Shown here one piece after another: positions 9,097-17,930 of a stretch of 64,000 nt of DNA. Numbering within the stretch: the stretch's first letter is position 1; every line of letters begins with the position of its first letter. A program made the translations under genes and the position numbers. A model generated the notes under the pieces. The model was not told the origin of the DNA, made no database searches, and saw only the letters and a program-made list of their open reading frames with translations. Source of the stretch: Amaricoccus sp. (GTDB lineage: Bacteria; Pseudomonadota; Alphaproteobacteria; Rhodobacterales; Rhodobacteraceae); the NCBI RefSeq assembly GCF_017993425.1, contig NZ_JAGOMQ010000022.1, positions 1 through 64,000 of the forward strand, in the 5' to 3' direction.

Positions 9097-9744
9097 ATGC
9101 TCCGCCTCGCCTCCGTGACCAAGACCTATCCCGGGGCCGAGCGGCCGGCGGTGGCGGAGGTGTCGCTGCGGCTCGGGCCCGGGCGGACGCTGGCGCTGAC
9201 CGGGGAGAGCGGCAGCGGCAAGTCGACGCTCTTGCATCTCGCCGCCGGGCTCGACACGCCGGACGCGGGCGAGATCGCGGTCGGCGGCGAGCGGGTCGAC
9301 GGGGCCTCGGACGCGGCGCGGGCGGCGCTGCGGCGCGACGCGATCGGGCTCGTCTTCCAGCAGTTCAACCTGATCCCGAGCCTCGACGTCGGCGCGAACC
9401 TCGCCTTCCAGGCGCGGCTCGCCGGGCGGCTCGATCCGGGCTGGCAGGCGGAGCTGACGGCGCGGCTCGGGCTCGCCGGGCTGGAGCGGCGCTATCCGGA
9501 GGCGCTGTCCGGCGGCCAGCAGCAGCGGGTGGCGATCGGGCGGGCGCTGGCGGCGCGGCCGCGGCTGATCCTCGCCGACGAGCCGACGGGAAACCTCGAC
9601 GAGCCGACGGGCGACGCGGTGCTGGGGCTCTTCCTCGAACTGGTGCGGGACGCCGGGGCGGCGCTGCTCCTCGTCACCCATTCGGAGCGGCTGGCGGCGC
9701 GGCTCGACGCGCGGGCGCACCTGCGGGCGGGGCGGCTCGCGTGA
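9097..9744 (+). CDS. ABC transporter ATPase, LolD/MacB type
   Basis: A 215-residue nucleotide-binding protein with Walker [11 protein letters not shown]-loop FQQFNLIP, signature LSGGQQQR and Walker [13 protein letters not shown], the pattern of LolD/FtsE/MacB ATPases that pair with FtsX-like permeases. The Met at 9097 is used because the open frame before it reads as non-coding. The stop codon overlaps the GTG of the next small ORF. With the permease and lipocalin-like protein it should form an envelope export or lipid-handling system. Confidence 0.92.
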   Translation: MLRLASVTKTYPGAERPAVAEVSLRLGPGRTLALTGESGSGKSTLLHLAAGLDTPDAGEIAVGGERVDGASDAARAALRRDAIGLVFQQFNLIPSLDVGANLAFQARLAGRLDPGWQAELTARLGLAGLERRYPEALSGGQQQRVAIGRALAARPRLILADEPTGNLDEPTGDAVLGLFLELVRDAGAALLLVTHSERLAARLDARAHLRAGRLA

Positions 9745-9878
9745 GCGCCAGGGCCGTCCTCGGGGCGCTGCTCGCGCAGAGGCGGCGGCGTCGGGCGGCG
9801 CTGGCCGCTTTTCTGCCGGGCGCCCGTTCGGAGCGGCGGACAGACGCAAGGGCGCATCCGCGGGCGCGGCTGGCATGA
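9741..9878 (+). CDS. Possible 45-aa translationally coupled ORF
   Basis: A GTG-start ORF whose start overlaps the ATPase stop (GTGA) and whose TGA overlaps the permease ATG (ATGA). Its N-terminus, [21 protein letters not shown], resembles the start of the permease ([22 protein letters not shown]). After that it becomes arginine-rich. It may be a decayed partial duplication of the permease 5' end that now acts as a coupling bridge, rather than a functional protein. Confidence 0.35.
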   Translation: MSARAVLGALLAQRRRRRAALAAFLPGARSERRTDARAHPRARLA

Positions 9879-12304
9879 GGGCGGCGGTCGTCCTCGGGGC
9901 GCTGATGTCGCATTGGCGGCGGCATCCGGTCGAGCTGGCGGCGCTCCTCCTCGGGCTGGCGCTCGCCACGGCGCTCTGGTCCGGAGTGCAGGCGCTGAAC
10001 GCCGAGGCGCGGGCGAGCTACGCCCGGGCGGAGGCGCTGCTCGGGGCGGACCGGCTGGCGCGGATCGAGGCGCCCGGCGGCGGGCGGTTCCCGGTCGCCG
10101 ACTTCGTGGCGCTGCGCCGGGCGGGCTGGCCGGTCTCGCCGGTGCTGGAGGGCGACGTCGCGCTCGGGCCCGCCGGGCTGCGGGTGATCGGGATCGAGCC
10201 GCTGACCCTGCCGGCGGCGGGCGACGGGTTCGGGGTCGGCCCGGGCGGCGCGCGGGTCAACGACTTCCTCGCGCCGGGGGGGCTCGGGCTGGTCGCGCCC
10301 GAGACGCTGCCGGGGCTCGCCGGCGCGCCCGGGCTGCCGCCGCTCGCCGAGGCGCGGGACGTGCCGCCCGACACGCTCGTCGTCGACATCGCGGTGGCGG
10401 AGCGGCTGCTCGGGGTGACCGGCGAGGTGTCTCGGCTGCTCCTGCCGTCGGAGGAGGCGGGGCCCGTCCTGCCGGCGGCGCTGGCCGGGCGGCTGGCGGT
10501 GACGCGGCCGGAGGGCGGGGACGACCTCGACGGGCTGACGGAGAGCTTCCATCTCAACCTGACCGCCTTCGGGCTCTTGAGCTTCCTCGTCGGGCTCCTG
10601 ATCGTCTATGGCGCGATCGGGCTCGCCTTCGAGCAGCGGAAGCCCGTGCTGCGGGCGGCGCGGGCCTGCGGCGCCTCGGCGCGGCTGGTCTTCGCGGCGC
10701 TGCTGGCCGAGCTGGTCGGGCTGGCGCTGGTCGCCGGCGTCGTCGGCGTGGCGGGGGGCTACCTGCTGGCGGCGGCGCTCCTGCCGGACGTGGCGGCGTC
10801 GCTGCGCGGGCTCTACGGGGCGCGGGTGCCGGGGACGCTGGGGCTCGCGCCGTCGTGGTGGGCCGCGGGCCTCGCGATGAGCCTCGTCGGGGCGCTGGCG
10901 GCGGGGGCGGCGAGCCTGTGGCGCGGGGCGCGGCTGCCGGTGCTGGCGGCGGCGCAGCCGGAGGCCTGGCTCGCGGGGCGGCGGCGGGCGGTGCGGGCGC
11001 AGGCGGGGCTCGGGCTCGCCGTCGCGCTGGCGGCGCTGGCCGTGTTCCGGGTCGAGGGCGGGCTGGTCGGCGGGTTCGCGCTGCTGGGCGGCGTGCTGCT
11101 CGCGCCGGCGCTGGTCGCCCCGGCGCTGCTGGCGGCGGGGCTCGCGCTTGCAGCGCGGCGGGCGCGCGGGGCGCTGGCGCAGTGGGTCTGGGCCGACATG
11201 CGCCAGCAGACCGGGCCGCTGGCGCTGGCGCTGATGGCGCTGCTGATCGCGCTGGCGGTCAACGTGGGGGTGGGGACGATGGTGGGGAGCTTTCGCGCCA
11301 CCTTCCTCGACTGGCTCGACCGGCGGCTGGCGGCGGAGGTCTATGTCACCACGCGGGACGGCGAGGCGGCCGCGGCGGTGGCGCGGTGGCTGGACGCGCG
11401 GCCGGAGGTGACGGCGCGGCTGCCCGTGCTGCGGGCGCCGGTGCGGGTGGCGGGCTGGCCGGCGGAGGTTCAGGGCCTCGCCGACGACGCCACCTATCGC
11501 GACGGCTGGCCGCTGCTGGAGGCGGCGGCCGGGGCGTGGGACCGGGTCTTCGCGGGCGACGGCGTGCTGGTCTCCGAGCAGCTGGCGCGGCGGGCGCGGG
11601 TGGGGGTCGGGGACATGCTCGACCTGCCGACGCCGGGCGGGGCGTGGCGGCTGGAGGTGGTGGGCCGGTTCGCCGACTACGGCAACCCGGAGGGGCAGGT
11701 CGCGGTCGGCGGCGCGGCCTTGGCGGCGCGCTGGCCGGGGCTGGAGGCGCGGCGCTTCGCGCTGCGGGTCGAGCCGGCGGCCGCGGCGGGGCTGGCGGCG
11801 GAGCTGCGGGCGGAATTCGGTCTGGGGCCGGAGGGGGCGATCGACCAGGCGGCGCTGAAGGCGGGGGCGCGGCGGGTGTTCGAGCGGACCTTCGCGGTGA
11901 CGGTGGCGCTCAACGCCCTGACGCTGGCGGTGGCCGGGGCGGCGCTCTTCGCGAGCCTGCTGACGCTCTCGGGGATGCGGCTCGCGCAGCTCGCGCCGGT
12001 CTGGGCGATCGGGCTGACGCGGCGGCGGCTGGCGGCGATCGAGACGGGCAAGACGCTGGCGCTGGCGGCGCTGACGGCGGCGCTGGCGCTGCCGCTGGGG
12101 CTCGCGGTGGCGTGGACGCTGACGGCGGTGGTCAACGTGGCGGCCTTCGGCTGGCGGCTGCCGGTGCTGCTGTTCCCCTTGCAGTGGGCGGCGCTCTTCG
12201 CTCTGGCGCTGGCGACGGCGCTCGTCGCGGCGCTGTGGCCGGCGCTGCGGCTCGCCCGGGCCGAGCCGGCGGATCTGGTGCGGAGCTTCAGCGGTGAGCG
12301 GTAG
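9875..12304 (+). CDS. FtsX-like ABC transporter permease
   Basis: An 809-residue inner-membrane permease. There is one membrane segment at ~18-38, a periplasmic domain, three segments in the middle (~225-320), further segments to ~480, a second periplasmic domain, and a C-terminal set of segments from ~670. Two FtsX-like domains are thus visible (around 225-350 and 675-800). This is the layout of permeases that work with LolD-type ATPases. It should form the membrane core of the transporter encoded with the upstream ATPase; AttH-type lipocalins commonly follow such pairs. Confidence 0.9.
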   Translation: MRAAVVLGALMSHWRRHPVELAALLLGLALATALWSGVQALNAEARASYARAEALLGADRLARIEAPGGGRFPVADFVALRRAGWPVSPVLEGDVALGPAGLRVIGIEPLTLPAAGDGFGVGPGGARVNDFLAPGGLGLVAPETLPGLAGAPGLPPLAEARDVPPDTLVVDIAVAERLLGVTGEVSRLLLPSEEAGPVLPAALAGRLAVTRPEGGDDLDGLTESFHLNLTAFGLLSFLVGLLIVYGAIGLAFEQRKPVLRAARACGASARLVFAALLAELVGLALVAGVVGVAGGYLLAAALLPDVAASLRGLYGARVPGTLGLAPSWWAAGLAMSLVGALAAGAASLWRGARLPVLAAAQPEAWLAGRRRAVRAQAGLGLAVALAALAVFRVEGGLVGGFALLGGVLLAPALVAPALLAAGLALAARRARGALAQWVWADMRQQTGPLALALMALLIALAVNVGVGTMVGSFRATFLDWLDRRLAAEVYVTTRDGEAAAAVARWLDARPEVTARLPVLRAPVRVAGWPAEVQGLADDATYRDGWPLLEAAAGAWDRVFAGDGVLVSEQLARRARVGVGDMLDLPTPGGAWRLEVVGRFADYGNPEGQVAVGGAALAARWPGLEARRFALRVEPAAAAGLAAELRAEFGLGPEGAIDQAALKAGARRVFERTFAVTVALNALTLAVAGAALFASLLTLSGMRLAQLAPVWAIGLTRRRLAAIETGKTLALAALTAALALPLGLAVAWTLTAVVNVAAFGWRLPVLLFPLQWAALFALALATALVAALWPALRLARAEPADLVRSFSGER

Positions 12305-12847
12305 GTCGGGCATGGAACGGCCGTTCGGCCCGGTCTCCGGCCTTCGGCGGTTCGGCGCGACTGCCCGGGCGGGCGGGAAGCGCCTGCCGGGGGGCCTGCG
12401 GTGTTCACACATCCCGGGTGAAGCCACGGATCGGGAGGAATGGGCCGCGACGTCGAAGCCAGACGGATTTGACCCGTGGCGAATCCGTCCGCGATCGCCC
12501 CTCGGGGGGCGAGCGCGTCGCCGCGCTCGCCGGGGCGCTCACGGACGGATGGCGCGCGACGGAGAAATCTTCACCCCTGACGGCTTCCGCGCGCAACCGC
12601 GCTCCAGCCGTCGGCGCGGCGAAAGCCGTGCTTTCGCTTGTCGCGCCGTGGCCTCGCGGGCGGAGCCCGCTTCGGTCGGTCGGCTATCGGTCTATGGCTG
12701 GCGGAGAAGCGTGAATCCGCCAGGCCGGGGGGCGGGCAGGCGCTGCCGATGGCGGCGCATCGGCGGGGATTCCGCGCCCGGCGCGCGTGTCCGGAGGCGC
12801 GGGGAGGCGGGACGCGGGCACCGTCGGGTCCGCAGGGAGACGCGGGG
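12305..12847. other. Intergenic space holding repeat copy B
   Basis: About 540 bp between the permease and the lipocalin-like gene, most of it taken by repeat copy B. The rest shows no convincing gene. The insertion probably separates what is a compact operon elsewhere, so the downstream gene may need its own promoter here. Confidence 0.6.
12404..12684 (+). repeat. Dispersed MITE-like repeat, copy B (type II left arm)
   Basis: This copy carries the alternative left arm TTCACACATCCCGG..GAAGCCACGG, shared with the inner part of copy C, then the hairpin GACGGATTTG/CGAATCCGTC, the GC-rich palindrome, and the GCGAAAG/CTTTCGC hairpin. It stops near two GGTC units, and the right terminal repeat is missing. 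Open frames across it recur in all copies and are not taken as genes. Confidence 0.85.
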
Positions 12848-13915
12848 GTGAGCGTCCGGGTCATCCTGCTCGCGCTGGCGCTGCTCCTCGGCGCCGGGGG
12901 CGCGGTCGGGCAGGGCTATGCCGGGCTCGGGACGGCGGCGGAGGGGTTTGCGGCGGTGACGCGGCCGGCGGACCTGCGGTTTCCGCGCGACCATGGGCCG
13001 CATCCGGCGTTCCGCATCGAGTGGTGGTACCTGACCGCCGACCTGCGCGGGGAGGACGGCGCGGAGTACGGGGCGCAGTGGACGCTCTTCCGGGTGGCGA
13101 CGCGGCCCGGGGCGGAGGGGGCGGGCTGGGCGAGCAACCAGATCTGGATCGGCCATGCCGCGGTGACCTCGGCGGCGGCGCACCGCCATGCCGTGCGCTA
13201 TGCGAGGGGCGGGGTCGGGCAGGCGGGGGCGACGGGGGAGCCCTTCGCGGCGTGGATCGACGACTGGACGCTGGAGAGCCGGGCCGGCGAGGGCGAGGAT
13301 GCGATGGCCGCGGTGCGGGTCGCGGCTTCGGGCGAGGGCTTCCGCTTCGCGCTGGAGGGGCGGGCGGCCGGGCCGCTGGTGCGCCACGGCGAGGCGGGCT
13401 TCAGCCTCAAGGCGGCGGCGGGGCAGGCGTCCTACTACTACAGCCAGCCGTTCCTGCGGCTCGCGGGCGAGCTGGAGATCGACGGGCGGCGGGTGGCGGT
13501 GAGCGGGACGGGGTGGATCGACCGGGAATGGTCGAGCCAGCAGATGAGCCCGGAGCAGACCGGCTGGGACTGGTTCTCGCTGCACCTCGACGACGGGGCG
13601 CGGCTGATGGCCTACCGGCTGCGCGACCGCGGCGGCGGGGGCGCCGCCTTCGGGACCTGGATCGCGGCGGACGGGACGGCGCGGCCGCTGGGGCCGGGCG
13701 AGATCGTGCTGACGCCGACGCGGACGGCGGAGGTCGCGGGGCGGCGCCTGCCGGTCGGCTGGCGGCTGGAGGCCCCGGGGCTGGGGGTGGCGGTGGACAC
13801 CGAGGCGGTGAACGCGCAAAGCTGGATGGGCGGGGCCTTTCCCTACTGGGAGGGGCCGATCCGGGTGACCGGGACGCATCCCGGGCGCGGATACCTGGAG
13901 CTGGTGGGCTACTGA
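12848..13915 (+). CDS. AttH/CrtC-family lipocalin-like exported protein
   Basis: A 355-residue protein with a signal peptide (hydrophobic residues 5-22). The body matches the lipocalin-like AttH / carotenoid 1,2-hydratase family: FRIEWWYLTADLRGEDG, GWDWFSLHLDDGARLMAYRLRD, and a WxDREW-like GWIDREWSSQQ. A GTG start at 12848 was chosen because GGGAGA lies just upstream and the secretion signal begins there. The family is often encoded beside FtsX/LolD-type transporters, as here, which supports a role in periplasmic lipid or hydrophobe handling rather than carotenoid synthesis. Confidence 0.88.
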   Translation: MSVRVILLALALLLGAGGAVGQGYAGLGTAAEGFAAVTRPADLRFPRDHGPHPAFRIEWWYLTADLRGEDGAEYGAQWTLFRVATRPGAEGAGWASNQIWIGHAAVTSAAAHRHAVRYARGGVGQAGATGEPFAAWIDDWTLESRAGEGEDAMAAVRVAASGEGFRFALEGRAAGPLVRHGEAGFSLKAAAGQASYYYSQPFLRLAGELEIDGRRVAVSGTGWIDREWSSQQMSPEQTGWDWFSLHLDDGARLMAYRLRDRGGGGAAFGTWIAADGTARPLGPGEIVLTPTRTAEVAGRRLPVGWRLEAPGLGVAVDTEAVNAQSWMGGAFPYWEGPIRVTGTHPGRGYLELVGY

Positions 13916-13926
13916 GGGAGGCGGCG

Positions 13927-14313
13927 ATGGAGAGGGCGGAGAGCGTCAACGTGCTGGGCGAGCCCCTGAAGCCCTGCGCCTTCGACCCGGCGACCGGCTT
14001 CTTCCGCGACGGCTGCTGCAACACCGGGCCGCAGGACCGCGGCAGCCACACGGTCTGCGCGCGGATGACGGCGGAGTTCCTGGCGTTCTCGAAGGCGCGC
14101 GGCAACGACCTGTCGACGCCGCGGCCCGAATACGGCTTCCCGGGCCTGCGGCCGGGGGACCGCTGGTGCCTCTGCGCGGCGCGCTGGCAGGAGGCCTGGC
14201 TGGCCGGGGCGGCCCCCAAGGTGGCGCTCGCCTCGACGCACCGGGCGGCGCTCGAGCATGTCAGCCTCGAGGCGCTGAAGGCCCACGCCCTGCCCGGGCG
14301 GGCCGACGCCTGA
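13927..14313 (+). CDS. DUF2237 family protein
   Basis: A 128-residue protein with the full DUF2237 signature: NVLGEPLKPC, GFFRDGCCNTGPQDRGSHTVCA, MTAEFLAFSKARGNDLSTP and FPGLRPGDRWCLCAARW. The conserved cysteines and histidine suggest a metal or cofactor site, but the function is not known. It starts 11 bp after the lipocalin-like gene and is probably co-transcribed with it. Confidence 0.93.
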   Translation: MERAESVNVLGEPLKPCAFDPATGFFRDGCCNTGPQDRGSHTVCARMTAEFLAFSKARGNDLSTPRPEYGFPGLRPGDRWCLCAARWQEAWLAGAAPKVALASTHRAALEHVSLEALKAHALPGRADA

Positions 14314-14704
14314 CGGCAAGGTCCGTTCGGGCGCCCGCATCGGTCGGCGCGACGCCCGCGCGGGTTTCTCCTCGCGATCTGGCGAGCGACGAATCGCGAC
14401 GCGCCCGCCCCGGGCAGGCGCGCCGCGATTGCGAGGTCCGGGAATGCTCCGGAGGGCATCTGCCGGTCACGTCCCGGAGGTGGCGTAGCAGCGGGGTGGC
14501 GGCGCCCGCCCGAAGGTGCCTTGCTTCGTCCGAAGGTACTTTGGACTGACCAACCAAGCCGACGGCCAGCCAGGGCGCGTGGCGCGCACGGCACGCCACG
14601 AGACCGGCGGCCGCTGGACGCCGGCGGGAACGGTGGCCTGACCTTGCCGTGTCCTCGCGGCCGGGCGGCGTGAGCGGCGAAGCCTAGGCCCGCCGCGCTC
14701 GATC
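14314..14704. other. Intergenic region, no gene seen
   Basis: A 391-bp gap between convergent genes. It contains a short direct repeat, CCGAAGGTGCCTTG / CCGAAGGTACTTTG, at about 14511-14542. No ORF in it resembles a protein family I know. Confidence 0.5.
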
Positions 14705-15469
14705 CTAGACGCTCGTATAACCGGCGTCGGCGTTCACGATGGCGCCCGTCATGAGGCTGGACGCGTCGGAGGCCAGGAACTGGACGATCGAGGCGATCTC
14801 GTGCGGCTTTCCCATGCGTCCCGCCGGGGTCAGCTCGAGCCAGCGGTCGACGAGCCCGGGCTGGCCTTCGAGGCTCTGCAGCAGCGGGGTCTCGATGTAG
14901 GTCGGGGCGACCGCGTTGACCCGCACGCCGCGCTTGGCCCATTCGACCGCGAGGGAGCGGGTGAGGTGATGGACCCCGGCCTTCGAGGCGTTGTAGTGGC
15001 ATTGCGGCTGCGGGACGTTGACGATCTCGGCCGACATCGAGCCGATGTTGATGATCGCGCCGCGCCCGGCCTCCAGCATCCGCCGTCCGAAGCCGCGGCA
15101 GGTGCGGAAGACGCCCGTCAGGTTGACGCCGATGACCCGGTCCCATTCCGCGTCGCCCATCGCCTCGGCCGGCGTGTTGAAGACGATGCCGGCGTTGCAG
15201 ACGAGGACGTCGAGCGGCGGCAGGGCGGCGGCGAGCGCGTCGATCGCGGCGCTGTCGGTCACGTCGAGCGCCTCGGCCCGGGCGGCGTATCCCTGCGCCC
15301 GCAGCGCGCCGGCGGTCGCCTCGGCGCGGTCGCGGAGAATGTCGGTGCAGATCACCTCGGCGCCGGTCGCGGCCAGCGCCTCGGCCACCGCCGCGCCGAT
15401 GCCCTGTCCTGCGCCGGTCACCAGCGCAAGCCTGCCGGTCAGATCGAGCCTTGCACGATAGTCCACCAT
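14705..15469 (-). CDS. Short-chain dehydrogenase/reductase
   Basis: A 254-residue classical SDR with cofactor motif TGAGQGIG (~18-25), Asp after strand 2 (CTDIL, favouring NAD), NAG at ~91, catalytic Ser in NIGSMSAE and YNASK. The cluster context points to oxidation of a sugar, polyol or sugar acid. It is the last gene of the leftward operon FAH dehydratase - 2-hydroxyacid dehydrogenase - SDR. The exact substrate cannot be read from the sequence. Confidence 0.92.
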   Translation of the reverse strand: MVDYRARLDLTGRLALVTGAGQGIGAAVAEALAATGAEVICTDILRDRAEATAGALRAQGYAARAEALDVTDSAAIDALAAALPPLDVLVCNAGIVFNTPAEAMGDAEWDRVIGVNLTGVFRTCRGFGRRMLEAGRGAIINIGSMSAEIVNVPQPQCHYNASKAGVHHLTRSLAVEWAKRGVRVNAVAPTYIETPLLQSLEGQPGLVDRWLELTPAGRMGKPHEIASIVQFLASDASSLMTGAIVNADAGYTSV

Positions 15470-15530
15470 GTGTCCTCCCGCCTTTTTCCTGTGCCGGGCC
15501 GGCTCCGGAGAGCGGCCCGGCGGCCGTCGG

Positions 15531-16502
15531 TCAGGTCAGCGCGCAGCGCAATGGCTCGCCCCGCAGGCCGCGCAGCGCCTCCTCGGCGGCGAGCCGCTGC
15601 AGCGCATCGACCGATGCATCGGAATAGAAGGCCGCGTGCGGCGACATCAAGACGTCTGGCGCGGCGCGCAGCGGTGAATCTTCCGCCAGCGGCTCGGTCT
15701 CGAAGACGTCGAGGCCGGCGCCGGACAGATGTCCCGAGGCCAGCGCAGCCGCCAGCGCGGCCTCGTCCACCAGCCCGCCGCGCGAGCAGTTGATCAGGAT
15801 CGCCCCCTCGGGCATCCGGCGGATCGCCGCCGCGTCGATCATGTGGCGGGTCTCGGCGGTGGCCGGGACATGCAGCGACAGGATGTTCGCGGCGGCGATC
15901 ACCGCGTCGCGGGCCAGCGGCTCGACGCCCGCCGCGCGGGCGGCCTCCTCGGATACGTAGGGATCGTGGCCGACGATCCGGCAGCCGAAGGCGCTCATGC
16001 GGCCGGCATAGGCGCGGGCGATGCGTCCCATGCCGATCAGGCCGACGGTGGTGGTGCGCAGGGATCGCAAGCCCTGCGCCATCGCGCCGATCTTCCAGCC
16101 GCCCGCCCGGATTCCGGCGTCGAAGCGGCCGAGCCGGCGGCAAAGCGCGAGGGTGAAGGCCGCCGCGTGGTCGGCGACCTCCTCGACCCCGTAGTCGGGC
16201 ACGTTGCAGACGCGGACGCCGAGCTCCCTCGCCGCGGCGAGATCGACGTTGTCGACGCCGACGCCGTAGCGGACGACGACCGCGCCGGGCGCGAGCGCGG
16301 CGAGAACCGGGCGGGTCATCGGCGCGAAGTTGTTGAGCACCGCATGGGCGCCCGCGACGGCGGCGAGGGTCTCCGCTTCGCCGCGGCACTGGTGCTCGGC
16401 GAAGGCCGCGCCCGCCGCCTCGGCCGCGGCGCGCTCGTGGCGGACGCCGCCGAAGGCCTGGTCGGTGACGACGAGGCGCTTCGCCTCCGCCGCCGCGGTC
16501 AC
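15531..16502 (-). CDS. CtBP-like D-2-hydroxyacid dehydrogenase
   Basis: A 323-residue NAD-dependent dehydrogenase. The cofactor loop is GLIGMGRIARAYAG, with catalytic Arg in NCSRGGLVDE, Glu in DVFETEPLAE and His in SPHAAFYS. The C-terminal-binding-protein-like subgroup is common in sugar-acid clusters. It overlaps the upstream dehydratase stop by four bases (ATGA), so the pair is translationally coupled. It may reduce or oxidise a 2-keto/2-hydroxy acid formed from a pentonate or tetronate; this is inference from context. Confidence 0.9.
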   Translation of the reverse strand: MTAAAEAKRLVVTDQAFGGVRHERAAAEAAGAAFAEHQCRGEAETLAAVAGAHAVLNNFAPMTRPVLAALAPGAVVVRYGVGVDNVDLAAARELGVRVCNVPDYGVEEVADHAAAFTLALCRRLGRFDAGIRAGGWKIGAMAQGLRSLRTTTVGLIGMGRIARAYAGRMSAFGCRIVGHDPYVSEEAARAAGVEPLARDAVIAAANILSLHVPATAETRHMIDAAAIRRMPEGAILINCSRGGLVDEAALAAALASGHLSGAGLDVFETEPLAEDSPLRAAPDVLMSPHAAFYSDASVDALQRLAAEEALRGLRGEPLRCALT

Positions 16503-17641
16503 AGGAGCCCTCGCCCGGCGAGGTTGCGCATCAGCGCGCGGACGCCGAAGGTCCAGGGCGCGGCCTCGTCGGCATGGGTGACGGTGTTGCGCAGGGCGCC
16601 GAGGAGGGGCGTCGAGATCTCCACCACGTCGCCCGGCTTGTGGGTGAAGCCCGACCCCTTCTCGGCGCGGTCCTGGGTCGGCGCGAACATGGTGCCGAGG
16701 AACAGCATGAAGCCGTCCGGGTACTGGTGCGAGGCGTTGATCGTCTGGCTCACCAGGTCGGCGGGCTTGCGGCTGATCTCGGCCATGTTCGACCGGCCGG
16801 TCATGGCGAAGCCGTCGGCGCCCGTCACCGACATGGTCAGCGTCGCCGCCTCGATGTCGGCGAGCGTGAAGCCGTCGTCGAAGAGGCGGATGAAGGGGCC
16901 GATGGCGCAGGAGGCGTTGTTGTCCTTCGCCTTGCCGAGGAGCAGCGCCGAGCGGCCCTCCACGTCGCGCAGGTTCACGTCGTTGCCGAGGGTGGCGCCG
17001 CGGATATTGCCCTTGCTGTCGACCGCGAGCACGACCTCGGGCTCGGGGTTGTTCCAGTCCGAGATCCGGTTGACGCCGACCTCGGCGCCATGGCCGACCG
17101 ACGCCATCGGCTGCGACTTGGTGAAGACCTCGGCGTCCGGGCCGATCCCGACCTCGAGGTACTGCGACCAGAGGCCCTCGGCGATCAGCGTGGCCTTGAC
17201 CGCCGCGGCCTTCTCGGAGCCGGCCTCGATGTTCGAGAGGCTGTCGCCGATCAGCGCGCCGATGCGGCTGCGCAGCGCGTCGGCGCGCGCCGGATCGCCG
17301 GAGGTCCGCTCGTCGATCACCCGCTCGACCATGCTCTGGGCGAAGGTCACGCCGCAGGCCTTCAGGGCCTGAAGGTCGCAGGGGGCGAGCAGGCAGGGGC
17401 GATCGGCGTGGTATCCCATCGCCGCCGGATCGAGGACGAGGTCCTCGGGCTTCCCGACCGGCTCGCCGGTCAGGGAGTCGAAGCGGGCGACCGGATCGTC
17501 GTCGAGGAAGTCCGCCATCGTGACCACCTGGTCGGTGACGTCGATCAGAACGCCGTCGCGCAGGATGACGACCGACGGCCCCTTGCCGGGACGCCAGACG
17601 CGACCGACGAGCCGCGCGCTCGCGGGGGAACTGGGCAGCAT
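16499..17641 (-). CDS. FAH-family 2-keto-3-deoxy-pentonate dehydratase
   Basis: A 380-residue protein of the fumarylacetoacetate-hydrolase fold. The pattern GVTFAQSMVERVIDE, NRISDWNNPEPEVVLAVDSKG and LGNDVNLRDVEGRSALLLGKAKDNNASCAIGPF (in parts) resembles Caulobacter XylX, which dehydrates 2-keto-3-deoxyxylonate to alpha-ketoglutaric semialdehyde. The acidic metal ligands are in PEPEV. The start at 17641 follows GGAGGAGA. The matching semialdehyde dehydrogenase is encoded at 27281, which supports the assignment. It is the first gene of the leftward operon, behind an operator-like site at 17660-17672. Confidence 0.85.
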   Translation of the reverse strand: MLPSSPASARLVGRVWRPGKGPSVVILRDGVLIDVTDQVVTMADFLDDDPVARFDSLTGEPVGKPEDLVLDPAAMGYHADRPCLLAPCDLQALKACGVTFAQSMVERVIDERTSGDPARADALRSRIGALIGDSLSNIEAGSEKAAAVKATLIAEGLWSQYLEVGIGPDAEVFTKSQPMASVGHGAEVGVNRISDWNNPEPEVVLAVDSKGNIRGATLGNDVNLRDVEGRSALLLGKAKDNNASCAIGPFIRLFDDGFTLADIEAATLTMSVTGADGFAMTGRSNMAEISRKPADLVSQTINASHQYPDGFMLFLGTMFAPTQDRAEKGSGFTHKPGDVVEISTPLLGALRNTVTHADEAAPWTFGVRALMRNLAGRGLL

Positions 17642-17659
17642 GGAATCTCCTCCCTGGAT

Positions 17660-17695
17660 GATAGTTTTACTACTGTTCTGCACTCCATCGGTCAA
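17660..17695 (-). promoter_or_regulatory. Promoter and RpiR-type operator for the dehydratase operon
   Basis: On the minus strand TTGACC (17690-17695), a 17-bp spacer and TAGTAA (17667-17672) form a good sigma70-type promoter. The 13-bp site TAGTAAAACTATC (17660-17672) overlaps the -10. The same site recurs at 17869, 23327 and 23496. Similar half-sites are known for RpiR-family regulators such as HexR, and an RpiR gene lies in the cluster. Confidence 0.65.
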
Positions 17696-17868
17696 GGCCC
17701 GTCCGGCCGGGGCGTTGCAAAATTCCATCGTCGCAGGACCGGAGGCCCCTCAGTTTCACCGCAACATACGGTAATATATGAGATAATCCGTCATGGGGGC
17801 AGCATGGCGGTGGCGGCGGCAGACAGGCGCCGGATCTCCGACGGCCCGAAATGCGGCTTGCCTCTGTG

Positions 17869-17881
17869 TAGTAAATCTATA
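17869..17881 (+). promoter_or_regulatory. RpiR-type operator before the aldehyde dehydrogenase operon
   Basis: TAGTAAATCTATA differs from the 17660 site at two of 13 positions. It lies 49 bp before the ATG of the rightward operon, in a locally AT-richer stretch. TTGCCT at 17858 could serve as a -35 but the spacing to TATATT is short, so only the operator is called. Confidence 0.5.
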
Positions 17882-17930
17882 TTCTGTCCGCGACTCGCCG
17901 GGCGTGCGGGGCGAAGGGGAGGAGGCCGGG

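Noticed and set aside
12848..13915. Carotenoid hydratase function for the CrtC-like protein
   Set aside because: No carotenoid or photosynthesis genes are nearby, it has a signal peptide, and it is linked to an FtsX/LolD-type transporter, as AttH proteins are.
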